64,000 bases of DNA from JACJYC01 sp964558465 (GTDB lineage: Bacteria > Bacteroidota > Bacteroidia > Chitinophagales > Saprospiraceae). The notes beneath the pieces are model-generated. The model saw nothing but the letters and a program-made list of their open reading frames with translations, was not told the origin of the DNA and searched no databases. This document shows, one piece after another, positions 42,563 through 51,461 of this stretch. Every line of letters begins with the position of its first letter. Position 1 is the first letter of the stretch. Location of the stretch: contig CAZLEF010000007.1 of the NCBI GenBank assembly GCA_964558465.1, forward strand, positions 46,033-110,032. Direction: 5' to 3'. The translations under genes and the position numbers were made by a program.

Positions 42563-43132
42563 CTATTTTCCACCTTCTGCCAACACCTCAAAAACCATCC
42601 GGTAAAAATCGGGGTGCGACTGCCAGGTTTGTCCGGTTACGTACCTGCCGTCCCTTACGGCTTCCTTTTTCCCGGTAAAGGTTCCTCCGCAGGATTCTAC
42701 TTCAAACCGGACGTTTTCGTAACAGGTAACGGTTTTGTTTTTGACCAGCCCTGCGGCGACGAGGATCTGAATACCGTGGCAAATGGAAAAAATGAACTTT
42801 TTGCTTTTATCAAATTCCCGTACAATTTCGATCACCTTGGGGTCATGGCGCAGAAATTCGGGCGCCCTGCCGCCTGTTATCAATACGGCCTTGTAATCTT
42901 TGGTTTTCACCTGCGCAAAGGGGATATCCGACTCCACCATATACCCGGGTTTTTCGATATAGGTATCCCAACCGGGTTCAAAATCGTGGATGACCAGGTT
43001 GAGTCTTTTTTTGGCGGGCGCCGCAATGACGACCTTGTAGCCGGCTTCTTCAAAGCGGTGTTTCCCGTATAAACATTCGTACCCTTCCCCGGCGTCTCCG
43101 GTAATGAGGAGTATCTTTTCTTTTTTAGACAT
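42563..43132 (-). CDS. DJ-1/PfpI family protein
   Basis: 189 aa from the start MSKKEKILLITGD; a longer frame extends 65 codons upstream but is not family-like. The fold is a class I glutamine amidotransferase-like domain. GYECLYGKHRFEEAGYKVVI, VLITGGRAPEFLRHD and the nucleophile elbow FSICHGIQIL (Cys) are present. Family members act as chaperone-like, deglycase/glyoxalase or protease-type stress proteins. The longer YMVESDIPF insert fits the PfpI group. Convergent with hipT, with a 6-bp gap. Confidence 0.85.
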   Translation of the reverse strand: MSKKEKILLITGDAGEGYECLYGKHRFEEAGYKVVIAAPAKKRLNLVIHDFEPGWDTYIEKPGYMVESDIPFAQVKTKDYKAVLITGGRAPEFLRHDPKVIEIVREFDKSKKFIFSICHGIQILVAAGLVKNKTVTCYENVRFEVESCGGTFTGKKEAVRDGRYVTGQTWQSHPDFYRMVFEVLAEGGK

Positions 43133-43380
43133 ATGAATCATTTTTAAACTATCATTATTGCCCGACCGCAAGATAAAAAAGAAGTGGCTGTTGTGGGGTA
43201 TTTCTTTTGGCAATATCTTTTTCGGATATGAGACGGGCGGCGGGATCTTTTTCCAGTTGAATGCACAAATGTACTTTTCATTGTCAAAAATATTGAAAGC
43301 GCCTGAATAATTCGGGTAATTATTCATGTTTTTGGCGTTGCTTCTGATCTTCTCTTACCAGCCCGATTCCGGGCGGGTAA

Positions 43381-43402
43381 CCCTGCCCACAGGTGGGCAG
43401 GG
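43381..43402. repeat. Perfect 10-bp stem hairpin
   Basis: CCCTGCCCAC-AG-GTGGGCAGGG. A second hairpin, TCCCGCTAA-T-TTAGCGGGA, is at 43453-43471. Both lie in the 43133-43631 gap between two minus-strand genes, where no gene is recognised. This looks like REP-type intergenic sequence. Confidence 0.6.
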
Positions 43403-43631
43403 TAAGCAAAAAACGCCTTTGGTCCACAGAACCAACCCAGCGAATGCTCGGATCCCGCTAATTTAGCGGGAGACGGACTCCCGCGCCGTCTCTGTAGGAT
43501 ACTGGATTGAAGGGACCAGCCTCCGTACGGGTTCTTTAGTCTTTGGCAGGGAGGTTAAAGCTCGGTTTTTTACTTGAAATTTATCCGGATAGATCCCGTT
43601 TTTACATCAAACTGGAGCCACACCTGTTGGG

Positions 43632-43709
43632 ATGTCCTCTCACCCCTCTCACCCCTCTCACCCCTCTCACCCCTCTCACCTCTCTCACCCCTCTCACCCC
43701 TCTCACCTC
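43632..43709 (+). repeat. Nonamer CCCTCTCAC tandem array
   Basis: About eight CCCTCTCAC units (one with a CTCTCTCAC variant) that stop at the last codon of the GH9 gene. On the minus strand this is a GTGAGAGGG array immediately after the GH9 stop. The same unit appears at 19551. No spacers of CRISPR type. Confidence 0.8.
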
Positions 43710-46179
43710 ACTGGCCAAACAACCGCTCTACCGCCAACACCAGGAACATATAATTGGTCGATCCTCCACCCATTACGTATTCCGTCTGCTGCCAGAAAAA
43801 CGGCCAGATCTTGAGCTCGGGCAGATCGGGCCGGATCAGTGCAGTGCCGGAGGCCACCCCGCCCGGGATGTACGACCAGTCGGCCCGGTTGACGCCGTAA
43901 GCCACGGTGACCGACCGGGCGCCCACACCCGAAGCGAAAGACGAAGTATTGACGCCGGGATGCACGCCGAGCACAAAATGGAGGGCGTTGACAAAAAAAT
44001 CGGGCCCGCACAATTCGGGCCAGCCTTTGTAAAAGAAGTATTGCTCCACGCCGAATCGCTGGATATCCCACCCGGCGCCCCAGATATTGGGTTTGTAGGG
44101 CACGCCGTAGGGAGAATCGGCTTTTTGTTCCTGTTTTAACCGGGCCTGGTGGGCGGCCACCGCCTCTCCGACGGCCTTCCGGAAGGGTTCGTCTTTGATC
44201 ATCGGCATGACCCGCCCCAGCGCCCAGCCGCAACGGGGCAATTGTCCGACAATTTCTTTTTGCATACCGGTCAGGGCCCGGCTGTACTTTTCGTCTCCGG
44301 TAGCGAGCAGGAGTTCCGCCGAGGCCACCGCCCGGGCGCTCGCCGTTCGTCCGCCGGGCGCGGCATTGTCATACAGGGCGACGGCTGCCGCGAGGGCTTC
44401 GGCTGCCAGACCGGGATTGCTTTTTTTCAGTACCCGCGAGGCCGCCGCCAATCCGGACGCGACATAGAGTTCCCTGCCCGGGTTTTCTTCGGTGAACACC
44501 CAGTTGTCGTCGGGGATGGACGATTTTTCGGCTGTTTTTTCTCCCGTCTGCAGGGATGGGTCGTAAACCCGGTTGTCGGTCATGGCAGCAGCATCGCCGA
44601 GCAACACGTATTGCCGGAGGGTCGGGGTGATGACGCCGCGGTAGAGCCTGCCCAGGGCGCGATACCCGCCCAGGACGCTTGCAAGGCCGTGTTCGATTTG
44701 TTGCAGGGCGTCCGATTTGCCGTCCGCCTGATGGATCTCTACCACCCGGCTTTCCGGATCGATGGCGGTGGCATCGTAGTCGAGGCCAAATTCCTCGATC
44801 ATCAGGGCCAGGTTCCAGAGGGTGCCGATCTGGGATTCTACCCGCAGGTCGTGGTCGCCGGCGTCGTGCCAGCCGCCGCGGTTGAGGCCCGGCACATGCT
44901 GCATGGGCTGGTAGCGGGTGAGCGTGGACGGTCCCTGCAGGTAGCCGTCGAAATGGTTGGTATCTGCCGGCGCCATCAGGGCGTCGTCGAGGTGGCAATA
45001 GTCGTGCCAGACCCGGTATTTTTCATTGACCCGCATATGGCACATCTGCACGGGAAGGTAGTACTCCAGTACGGGCTGCCAGACATGGCGGCTGTATACA
45101 TCCTGACCGATTTTGAACGGGTGGGTTTCCACTTCTCCATAGGTGAGGATATACATGCCGGGCTGCCGGATCCCGGTAAAATCGAAGGTCAGATACCGGT
45201 ACCGCAGAAAATTCCCCCAGGCGGTCGGTTGGCCTGATCTGACGAGGGTTCTGCCCTGATCGCCCAGCCGGAAAAGCTGCATTTCGCGGAGTTGGCGATC
45301 ATTGGGATCCAGTTCGATAACCGCTTTTTTGGGCTGATCAGGGTGATAGCCTACCTGCGAAACCTGGACCACCGGCTGGTACTGCCATCCGCTGACCACA
45401 TTCGGCGTGATGGTCCAGCGGATGGCATTTTTTGTGGCGCCGGCCGGTATCAGTTCCCGGACGATAAACCAGCCGTTGTTGTGGTTGGCGCGCCCGTCCA
45501 GCAATTCAAGGGCGCCGGAACCGGACGCGATGACCATGCGCCTCAGGTCGGTTTCGGGGGCGACCGTCAGTTGTTTGCCGGTTGCGAGGGCAGCGGCGAG
45601 TGGTCCGCCGTAATCCTCCCGGACGGGCCCGTTCGGTTGCTCATGAAAAATGCCCGCCTGCTGGTCCAACAGCCAGCTTTTCCCGAACAGTTCGCCCGGG
45701 AACAACTCAAAATTGAAGCCTGCTTTTCCGATCCATTCCGCCGGCAGGGGCTCGTCGAGGTGAACGGCCACGGCAAAGCTATTCCCTTTCAAGGCCTTCA
45801 CTTCTACCTGGTAGGAAAAATGAAGATCGGGATAAATGATGGGGTTGAACCCTCTGCGGTTCTTGGTGCTGTCGGGGTACCACAAGGTTTGGGTGATCGT
45901 GCCGAGGGCGGTATCGACGGTCAGTTTGCCGCCTTTGGGCACAGGCGACCACTGGCCGGGAGAGGCTTCCAGGCGCAGGTCGCCGTTGGCGGCTACCCGG
46001 CTGCCGTGCTGGATGACGGTGACCCCGGTCTGGTGGCCGTCCGGGTAAATATCGCTGAAAACGGTGACATTCAGGCCCTGCATTTCGAAATACCCGCGTT
46101 CATTGATCCGGAGGTCCGGCTGGGCGGCTGCTGAAAAGGCTGATAATAAAAAAAGGAATGATGTGATACTACGGGACAT
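43708..46179 (-). CDS. Secreted glycoside hydrolase family 9 protein
   Basis: 823 aa. Signal peptide 1-19 (FLFLLSAFSAAAQ). Residues about 20-300 form N-terminal beta domains. An Ig-like CelD_N domain (VVQVSQVGYHPDQPKKAVIE and YILTYGEVETHPFKIG) precedes the alpha-barrel. The GH9 catalytic part shows RGGWHDAGDHDLRVESQ with the DAGD aspartates that activate water. The end reads ASGVGARSVTVAYGV, YIPGGVASGTALIRPDLPEL and WQQTEYVMGGGSTNYMF; the Glu of QTEY is in the place of the usual general acid. These enzymes cut beta-1,4 or related glucans. Substrate is not certain because many Bacteroidota GH9 are exo-acting. Confidence 0.9.
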   Translation of the reverse strand: MSRSITSFLFLLSAFSAAAQPDLRINERGYFEMQGLNVTVFSDIYPDGHQTGVTVIQHGSRVAANGDLRLEASPGQWSPVPKGGKLTVDTALGTITQTLWYPDSTKNRRGFNPIIYPDLHFSYQVEVKALKGNSFAVAVHLDEPLPAEWIGKAGFNFELFPGELFGKSWLLDQQAGIFHEQPNGPVREDYGGPLAAALATGKQLTVAPETDLRRMVIASGSGALELLDGRANHNNGWFIVRELIPAGATKNAIRWTITPNVVSGWQYQPVVQVSQVGYHPDQPKKAVIELDPNDRQLREMQLFRLGDQGRTLVRSGQPTAWGNFLRYRYLTFDFTGIRQPGMYILTYGEVETHPFKIGQDVYSRHVWQPVLEYYLPVQMCHMRVNEKYRVWHDYCHLDDALMAPADTNHFDGYLQGPSTLTRYQPMQHVPGLNRGGWHDAGDHDLRVESQIGTLWNLALMIEEFGLDYDATAIDPESRVVEIHQADGKSDALQQIEHGLASVLGGYRALGRLYRGVITPTLRQYVLLGDAAAMTDNRVYDPSLQTGEKTAEKSSIPDDNWVFTEENPGRELYVASGLAAASRVLKKSNPGLAAEALAAAVALYDNAAPGGRTASARAVASAELLLATGDEKYSRALTGMQKEIVGQLPRCGWALGRVMPMIKDEPFRKAVGEAVAAHQARLKQEQKADSPYGVPYKPNIWGAGWDIQRFGVEQYFFYKGWPELCGPDFFVNALHFVLGVHPGVNTSSFASGVGARSVTVAYGVNRADWSYIPGGVASGTALIRPDLPELKIWPFFWQQTEYVMGGGSTNYMFLVLAVERLFGQ

Positions 46180-46404
46180 GATTCTGCGGACGGTATATGA
46201 TAACCGTAAAGGTAAAAAATTTGAATGCTACCATCCGCTTTTTCCGGAAATTAACGAATCTGCATTCATCTTGACCAGGAACGCCCAAAGGTATTGCCGG
46301 TTACCATACTACTGGACAAAATGAGCGGAGTGGAAGACTTGGAGACCGGGACAACAACTTGAAAGGAGTCAACCTGCTCTTTGTTGATGATGGAGTTGAT
46401 TGAT

Positions 46405-46640
46405 TTATTCCAGCGAGCGAATTTTTCTTTTCACAGCCTGATTAAAAACCGGAAATATTTCATCCAGGGTCCGGAGATCCGGGTAATCCTCAAACAGTTT
46501 CTCCAGATCCGCCAGGGTCTCCCCTTTCCAGGCCGTGCCGGGGACGCCGTATTTCCCTTTGTATCCAAGCCGGTGTTTTTCCAGGTTCTCCCGGGTCAGT
46601 AAGGCAGCTTTTTGAAAACCTTTGGAATAAAGGCTTTTAA
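46405..46640 (-). pseudogene. Remnant of an unknown protein C-terminus, copy 1
   Basis: The minus strand has an open run without a start codon: LYSKGFQKAALLTRENLEKH, GVPGTAWKGETLADLEKLF, YPDLRTLDEIFPVFN, ending SLE-stop. A clearly related run (SGTAWKGET..EKLF.NYP.LKPLDEIIPAF) lies at 54334-54500. I do not recognise the parent protein. It fills most of the 46180-46701 gap. Confidence 0.5.
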
Positions 46641-46701
46641 ATGTAACTTATTAATAAGCATTGAGTCCCCTAAAAAGTTCCCTGCCCCGTTTTGGACCGG
46701 T

Positions 46702-47784
46702 TCATTGCAGCATCAGCCTGAACCCGAACACCGGAAGTTGCGCCTGCATGAAATCCAGGTCCTCGGATCGTTTAAAACCCAGGTTTTCGTACATTTTCCA
46801 GGCGGTCTGCATAGCCGCCGTCGTATGAATGATCACCTGGTCCACCCCTTTTTCCCTGGCTTTCCGGATGCATTCCCCGGTCAGGCGTTTTCCCACGCCA
46901 TTTCCCCTTACAGCGGGATCGACGGCCAAAAGCCGGAACCCGGCGGCGTTTTGTTCGTTGACTGCCGACCCCCCCGACCCGTAGTATTGCATGTCGCCGA
47001 AATAAACGACCGCCCCGGCTATTTGCCCTTCAGAGGATACTGCTACCAGCAGTTCGGTTTCCGGTCGGTTCGTTAAATCCCCGACATTCGCGAGCATTTT
47101 ATAATAATCCGGTTGTTCAGCCGGTTTGGGAAAGCCCTCCAGTTGGGAATAAACCCGGACCATCAATGCTCCGGTTTCCGCGAATTCGGAGGGTTCCGCA
47201 TTTCTGATGGCATACACCCGTTGATTCGCCCTTTTTGCAGCCACCTCCGGGGTTTGCAGTATCCTCAGGTATTCAATCCAGGGGCCGACTTCCGCGTGGT
47301 ACTGGTGGGCCATTACCCGGGCAATCTGGGCGATATGATTCAGATCGTGCACCACCCAGGTGGAAAGCAGTTGGGCGAGAGTGACTTCCCCGAAAGCGGG
47401 ATGGATGCCTTTTTCTTCCAGGATTTTATCCGTTATTTTTTCAGACCGGAGCCGTTCAATATTTTTTTGACGCCATGTTTTAAATTCGTCCAAAAGCTGC
47501 TCCAGGGATTTCCCCTTGCTGACTTCAAATTGAGCGAAGCGGTCAAACGGCTCGAAGGTTTTGCCGGGTTTTTCCGACAGAATGATCTCCATTCTCGGTA
47601 TCCAGTCCGTTTTTTCGCCGTGGATCAGGTGACCGATAATATCGTACACGCTCCAGCTTTCACCACCTTCATTGCGGGACGTCCAGTCGGCGGAAAGCCC
47701 TTGCAGCATGGCGTGGAGTACGTCCGGGGTGCGCTCGAGGATCTGTATTGCATTTTTAATGTTGAAATCCATAACGGTCTTCAT
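46702..47784 (-). CDS. DinB-like domain fused to a GNAT acetyltransferase
   Basis: 360 aa. Residues about 1-175 are a DinB-like four-helix bundle: SVYDIIGHLIHGEKTDWIPR and STWVVHDLNHIAQIARVMA provide the histidines of the metal site. Residues about 190-360 are a GNAT domain: VYAIRNAEPSEFAETGALMV, LLAVDPAVRGNGVGKRLT (acetyl-CoA loop) and AWKMYENLGFKRSEDL. The frame is continuous and no start or stop lies at the joint, so the fusion seems real. DinB proteins are thiol-transferase-like or stress proteins; the GNAT acceptor is unknown. Its start overlaps the stop of the upstream short DinB gene (ATGA). Confidence 0.85.
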   Translation of the reverse strand: MKTVMDFNIKNAIQILERTPDVLHAMLQGLSADWTSRNEGGESWSVYDIIGHLIHGEKTDWIPRMEIILSEKPGKTFEPFDRFAQFEVSKGKSLEQLLDEFKTWRQKNIERLRSEKITDKILEEKGIHPAFGEVTLAQLLSTWVVHDLNHIAQIARVMAHQYHAEVGPWIEYLRILQTPEVAAKRANQRVYAIRNAEPSEFAETGALMVRVYSQLEGFPKPAEQPDYYKMLANVGDLTNRPETELLVAVSSEGQIAGAVVYFGDMQYYGSGGSAVNEQNAAGFRLLAVDPAVRGNGVGKRLTGECIRKAREKGVDQVIIHTTAAMQTAWKMYENLGFKRSEDLDFMQAQLPVFGFRLMLQ

Positions 47785-48125
47785 TTTGGCATCACATTTT
47801 TTGTACCAGGATAACCAATTTCCCGAATGGCTGATAACCAGGCAAGCATTTCCTGCCGGCTGTAAAACTGGTTTGGGATAACGTCGTCGATAGCTTCCTC
47901 CGGTAATTTATTTGCATCCATAAGGGTGTATGGCAACGCAGGTTGAAAATTTTTTACCGGAATGGTCAGGTAATAATCCAGAAAAATCGCGGTATGATAG
48001 GTCAGGTAAAAAAACTTCCTTTCACTTTGCCATAATTCATCGGGACAAAGCGTAATCGAATCTTTCAGCATATCGATGGCTGCCCCAAAATTTTTCCACA
48101 AACACTGCCTGAATGCATTTTCCAT
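47781..48125 (-). CDS. Short DinB-like protein, probably C-terminally truncated
   Basis: 114 aa. KNFGAAIDMLKDSITLCPDE, KFFYLTYHTAIFLDYYLTIP and YSRQEMLAWLSAI match the first two-thirds of a DinB family protein, normally about 160 aa. The last helices with the second histidine are missing; the frame ends in the ATGA overlap with the DinB-GNAT gene. It could be a natural short form acting with the neighbour, or the result of a deletion that placed the two genes together. Confidence 0.65.
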   Translation of the reverse strand: MENAFRQCLWKNFGAAIDMLKDSITLCPDELWQSERKFFYLTYHTAIFLDYYLTIPVKNFQPALPYTLMDANKLPEEAIDDVIPNQFYSRQEMLAWLSAIREIGYPGTKNVMPK

Positions 48126-48159
48126 TTTGAATGACCGGTTAATTTACGATGCATTTCGG

Positions 48160-49704
48160 TTATTTACTCAATTCCAGAACAACCACTGCGTTTTTCGGCA
48201 AATTGACCACCAATCCGTTATTAGAAAGCGAAACGCCATTAAAGGTTTGGGGCGTAACTTTTGTACCGTTCTCAAAGGTATTTCCCTCCTGGACCCTGGA
48301 TGAGGTTAAAATTCTCCCGGATACGTTTTTTGCTTGAAAACCCTTTATGTTTATTTCGACTTCCTGGCTTTTTGTATTGTCGATATTGGTCAGGGAAATG
48401 TGCATTTTACCGGCCCCGTTGATGGAAGCCGAAACGGAAATTGCGGGAATCCGGTTGTCTCCGGACACAAAATCGTCAGAAATCACCTCAGCGGGTACCA
48501 AACGCGCATCCTGATGGACTTTGTACATTTCCATCACGTGATAAGTTGGGGTCAGGATCATTTTTTCTTCTTTGGTCAGGATCACCGCCTGGAGCACGTT
48601 CACGGTCTGCGCCAGGTTGGCCATTCTCACCCGGTCCGCATGGTTGTTGAAAATATTGAGGGTCAATCCGGCGATCATAGCGTCCCGGATCGTATTTTGC
48701 TGGTACAACTGCCCTTTTCCTTCGGGGTCGGTGTCGTACCATCCACCCCATTCATCCACGATCAGGGCGACCCTTTTCTGCGGGTCGTATTTGTCCATCA
48801 TTTCACTGTTTTTCCGCACGAATTCTTCCATGAACCAGGCCCGGTGCAGGGTGGTGAAATATTCTTCGTCCGTAAATTGGGAAGAGGAGCCTTTTTTGCT
48901 CCAGTCAATCACCGAATAATGGTGGATGGATATTCCTTCGAAGCGCCTGGCCGGAATATTTTTCATGATTTCTTCCGTCCAGTGGTATTGGTTGGGATTG
49001 CCCGGCCCGACGGCGATCCTGAACAGTTTTTCGGTGTTGGAGTAGCTGGTCATGACCGTAGCGTATTGTTTGTAAAGATTGATATAATGGGCAACCGACA
49101 TATCGCCGCCGCAATCCCACGATTCGTTGCCGATTCCCCAGTATTTTACGTTCCAGGGTTTGTCCCGCCCGCTTTTTTCACGGATGTCGGTCAGGTAGCT
49201 CGTGCCGTTGGCGTGGTTGGCGTATTGCACCCACTCCACCGCTTCCTGCACGGTTCCGGTGTTCATATTGACGGCCAGGTAGGGCTCGGCGCCAAGCAGT
49301 TCGCACAGATTCAGGAATTCATTGGTACCGAAACTGTTGTCCTCCCGTACATTGCCCCATGACAGATTTTCGATATGCTTTCTCTCGTTTTTGGGCCCGA
49401 TGGCTTCCTTCCAGTGGTAAGTGTCGGCAAAACACCCGCCCGGCCACCTCAGATTGGGTATTTGCAAATCTTTAAGGGCTTTGATCACGTCGTTCCGCAC
49501 CCCATCCGTATGCGGAATTTTTGGATTGTTTTCGCCTGTATAAATGCCGTCATAGATGCACCGCCCGAGGTGTTCGGCGAAGTGGCCGTAAATATGTTTG
49601 CTGATCTGGGTTTTGGCCAGGTCGGCATTCAGGGCAACCTTGTTTTGGGCAAATGAGGAGAGGGAGCAGCATCCCAGAAAAAAGATGAATGTTATTTTTT
49701 GCAT
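48160..49704 (-). CDS. Secreted GH51 alpha-L-arabinofuranosidase
   Basis: 514 aa from the start MQKITFIFFLGCC, giving a signal peptide ending SFAQ; the frame runs 56 codons further upstream through AT-rich intergenic sequence. NLRWPGGCFADTYHWK, WGIGNESWDCGG (acid/base Glu in NES) and VALIVDEWGGWYD (nucleophile Glu in DEW) are the GH51 signatures in the TIM barrel. A C-terminal beta-sandwich ends VNLPKNAVVVLEL. It removes arabinose side chains from arabinan or arabinoxylan in the periplasm or outside. It is a single gene between two unrelated minus-strand units. Confidence 0.92.
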   Translation of the reverse strand: MQKITFIFFLGCCSLSSFAQNKVALNADLAKTQISKHIYGHFAEHLGRCIYDGIYTGENNPKIPHTDGVRNDVIKALKDLQIPNLRWPGGCFADTYHWKEAIGPKNERKHIENLSWGNVREDNSFGTNEFLNLCELLGAEPYLAVNMNTGTVQEAVEWVQYANHANGTSYLTDIREKSGRDKPWNVKYWGIGNESWDCGGDMSVAHYINLYKQYATVMTSYSNTEKLFRIAVGPGNPNQYHWTEEIMKNIPARRFEGISIHHYSVIDWSKKGSSSQFTDEEYFTTLHRAWFMEEFVRKNSEMMDKYDPQKRVALIVDEWGGWYDTDPEGKGQLYQQNTIRDAMIAGLTLNIFNNHADRVRMANLAQTVNVLQAVILTKEEKMILTPTYHVMEMYKVHQDARLVPAEVISDDFVSGDNRIPAISVSASINGAGKMHISLTNIDNTKSQEVEINIKGFQAKNVSGRILTSSRVQEGNTFENGTKVTPQTFNGVSLSNNGLVVNLPKNAVVVLELSK

Positions 49705-49829
49705 GATTTGTTGTTTTCGAATTGAGTTGGCGCGGGCGCCATTAGCCACAGAAGCGCGGACAAATGAACAAAACCTGTTGCGGTTGGGTATAACCCGGAA
49801 TAAGAGTCGATATGTTGCCCTGCAACTTT

Positions 49830-49920
49830 TAAATTTTATATTTATTTTTCTGCATTTTACATTGAAAATCAAATATTTAAATGTAAAATGTAAAATGCAA
49901 AATTTAAAAGTTAAAAGTTG
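49830..49920 (+). repeat. ATTTTACA/TGTAAAAT microrepeat inverted pair
   Basis: CTGCATTTTACATT on the left and AATGTAAAATGTAAAATGCA on the right are complementary around a short AT-rich loop. The same heptamer type (CATTTTA/CATTTTG) forms the array at 60645-60712. It lies upstream of the GH51 start and downstream of the DUF1501 stop. Confidence 0.6.
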
Positions 49921-49951
49921 TGTCCGCCGTTAACTTAACGGTATAGTTGTC

Positions 49952-51379
49952 CTACCCCAACACGGCCCGCAACACCTTCCCTTCCCCGTCCGGCGTCGTA
50001 TAAAACGGCCGCTGCTCCACTTCGTAATGGGTATCCGGCGGGATGCCCAGGGCATGGTACACCGTCTGGTGGATCTGGTCGATCATGACCGGCTCGGTAA
50101 TGGCCTTGAAGGGGCGTTCGCCGGCGGTTTCGCCATGGATGTACCCTTTTTTGATGCCGCCGCCCCACAACAACATCGAACACCCGTCGGTGAAGTGCCG
50201 GTGCATGCCGTAGTGTTTGGGGCTCTCCACCCGGTCGGGCACCTCCACCTGGTCGAGCACTTTGAGCCCGGGCCGGCCTTCCACCAGCATGTCCCGGCTG
50301 AACTCGCTGGCCAGGATCACGAGGGTGCGGTCCAGCAAACCGCGTTCGTCAAGGTCCCGGATCAGGCGGGCTACGGGCCGGTCGATCTGCGCTTTCATGC
50401 CTACGAGGCGGGAATGGCCGTTTTCGTGGGTATCCCAGCCCATAAAGGGTTCGTATTCGGTGGTGACGCTGATGAACCGGGCGCCGTGTTCCACCAAACG
50501 GCGGGCCAGCAGGCAACCCAGGCCAAAACGACCGGTATTGTAATGGTCATACACTTCTTTTGGCTCCTGATGCAGGTCAAATGCGACGGCGTCCGGCGAT
50601 TTCAACAGGCGGTAGGCCCGTTCCATGGCCTGCACCAGCGACTCTTGCTGGTAGGAACTGCCGTAATCCCGGAATGGACTTTTGTCCACCAGGGCTTTGT
50701 AAAGCTGGTTGCGGCGTTCGAACCGCGCAAGGTCCATGCCCGGGGGCGGCTTGACGCTGTCCAACCCCTGCGCAGGGTCCGGAATAAAAAATGGCCCAAA
50801 TTCCGTACCCAGAAAACCCGCCGAATGAAAGGCTTTCAGTTCCTCCCCCTCCCCTACCGTAAACCGCTGCCCGATATCGATGAACGGCGGAATGACCGGG
50901 TTGACCGGCCCCAGTTCCCGGCCGATCCAGGCGCCAATATGGGGTGGCTGCACGGATTGCGGGGGCTCATAACAGGTATGCCAATGGTACTGGTGCCGGG
51001 TATGCAGGATATGCCCCAGGTCGGCAGCGCGGTAGGAGCGAATGATGGTCCCTTTGTCCATGACGCTGCCGATCTCCGACAATCCTTCCGAAAACGACAG
51101 ACCGTCAACCGCCGTAGGCGCCGAAGGAAAGGTGCTGAACACCTGCTTGCTTTCCATGCCCACCTGGTACGGCGTGTAGGTTTTGGGGTCGAAGGTCTCG
51201 GTATGACACATGCCGCCGGCCATCCACAACAGAATTACAGCGTCTGCCGTAGCGTCAATCTTTTTTGTACGGTTGCAGGAAGCCAGAAAAGGCAAGGCAG
51301 GCAATCCGGCGGCCATCGCGGCCAGACCGGCCTGCTGCATTTTTTGTACAAATTCCCGGCGGGAGAGGTGATGGTTCAT
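49952..51379 (-). CDS. DUF1501 domain protein (PSD1-associated)
   Basis: 475 aa. The N-terminus SRREFVQKMQQAGLAAMAAG is a Tat-like signal with ...PFLASC, possibly lipidated. AVILLWMAGGMCHTETFDPK is the DUF1501 opening, and ARFISVTTEYEPFMGWDTHE and LVILASEFSRD follow; the fold is alkaline-phosphatase/sulfatase-like. DUF1501 genes nearly always sit beside PSD1/DUF1549/DUF1553 genes, as here (82 bp downstream of one). The pair is common in Planctomycetes and in some Bacteroidota and is linked to breakdown of complex polysaccharides, but no reaction has been assigned as far as I know. Confidence 0.87.
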   Translation of the reverse strand: MNHHLSRREFVQKMQQAGLAAMAAGLPALPFLASCNRTKKIDATADAVILLWMAGGMCHTETFDPKTYTPYQVGMESKQVFSTFPSAPTAVDGLSFSEGLSEIGSVMDKGTIIRSYRAADLGHILHTRHQYHWHTCYEPPQSVQPPHIGAWIGRELGPVNPVIPPFIDIGQRFTVGEGEELKAFHSAGFLGTEFGPFFIPDPAQGLDSVKPPPGMDLARFERRNQLYKALVDKSPFRDYGSSYQQESLVQAMERAYRLLKSPDAVAFDLHQEPKEVYDHYNTGRFGLGCLLARRLVEHGARFISVTTEYEPFMGWDTHENGHSRLVGMKAQIDRPVARLIRDLDERGLLDRTLVILASEFSRDMLVEGRPGLKVLDQVEVPDRVESPKHYGMHRHFTDGCSMLLWGGGIKKGYIHGETAGERPFKAITEPVMIDQIHQTVYHALGIPPDTHYEVEQRPFYTTPDGEGKVLRAVLG

Positions 51380-51461
51380 ATGGATGGATTAATATATTTT
51401 TGGCTCACGGTAGACGGCTCACGGCTCACGGCTCACGAAAAAAAACAACTGACACCTGAAT

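Noticed and set aside
43632..43709. CRISPR-like appearance of the CCCTCTCAC array
   Set aside because: Units are 9 bp with no spacers and no cas genes nearby; a simple tandem repeat.
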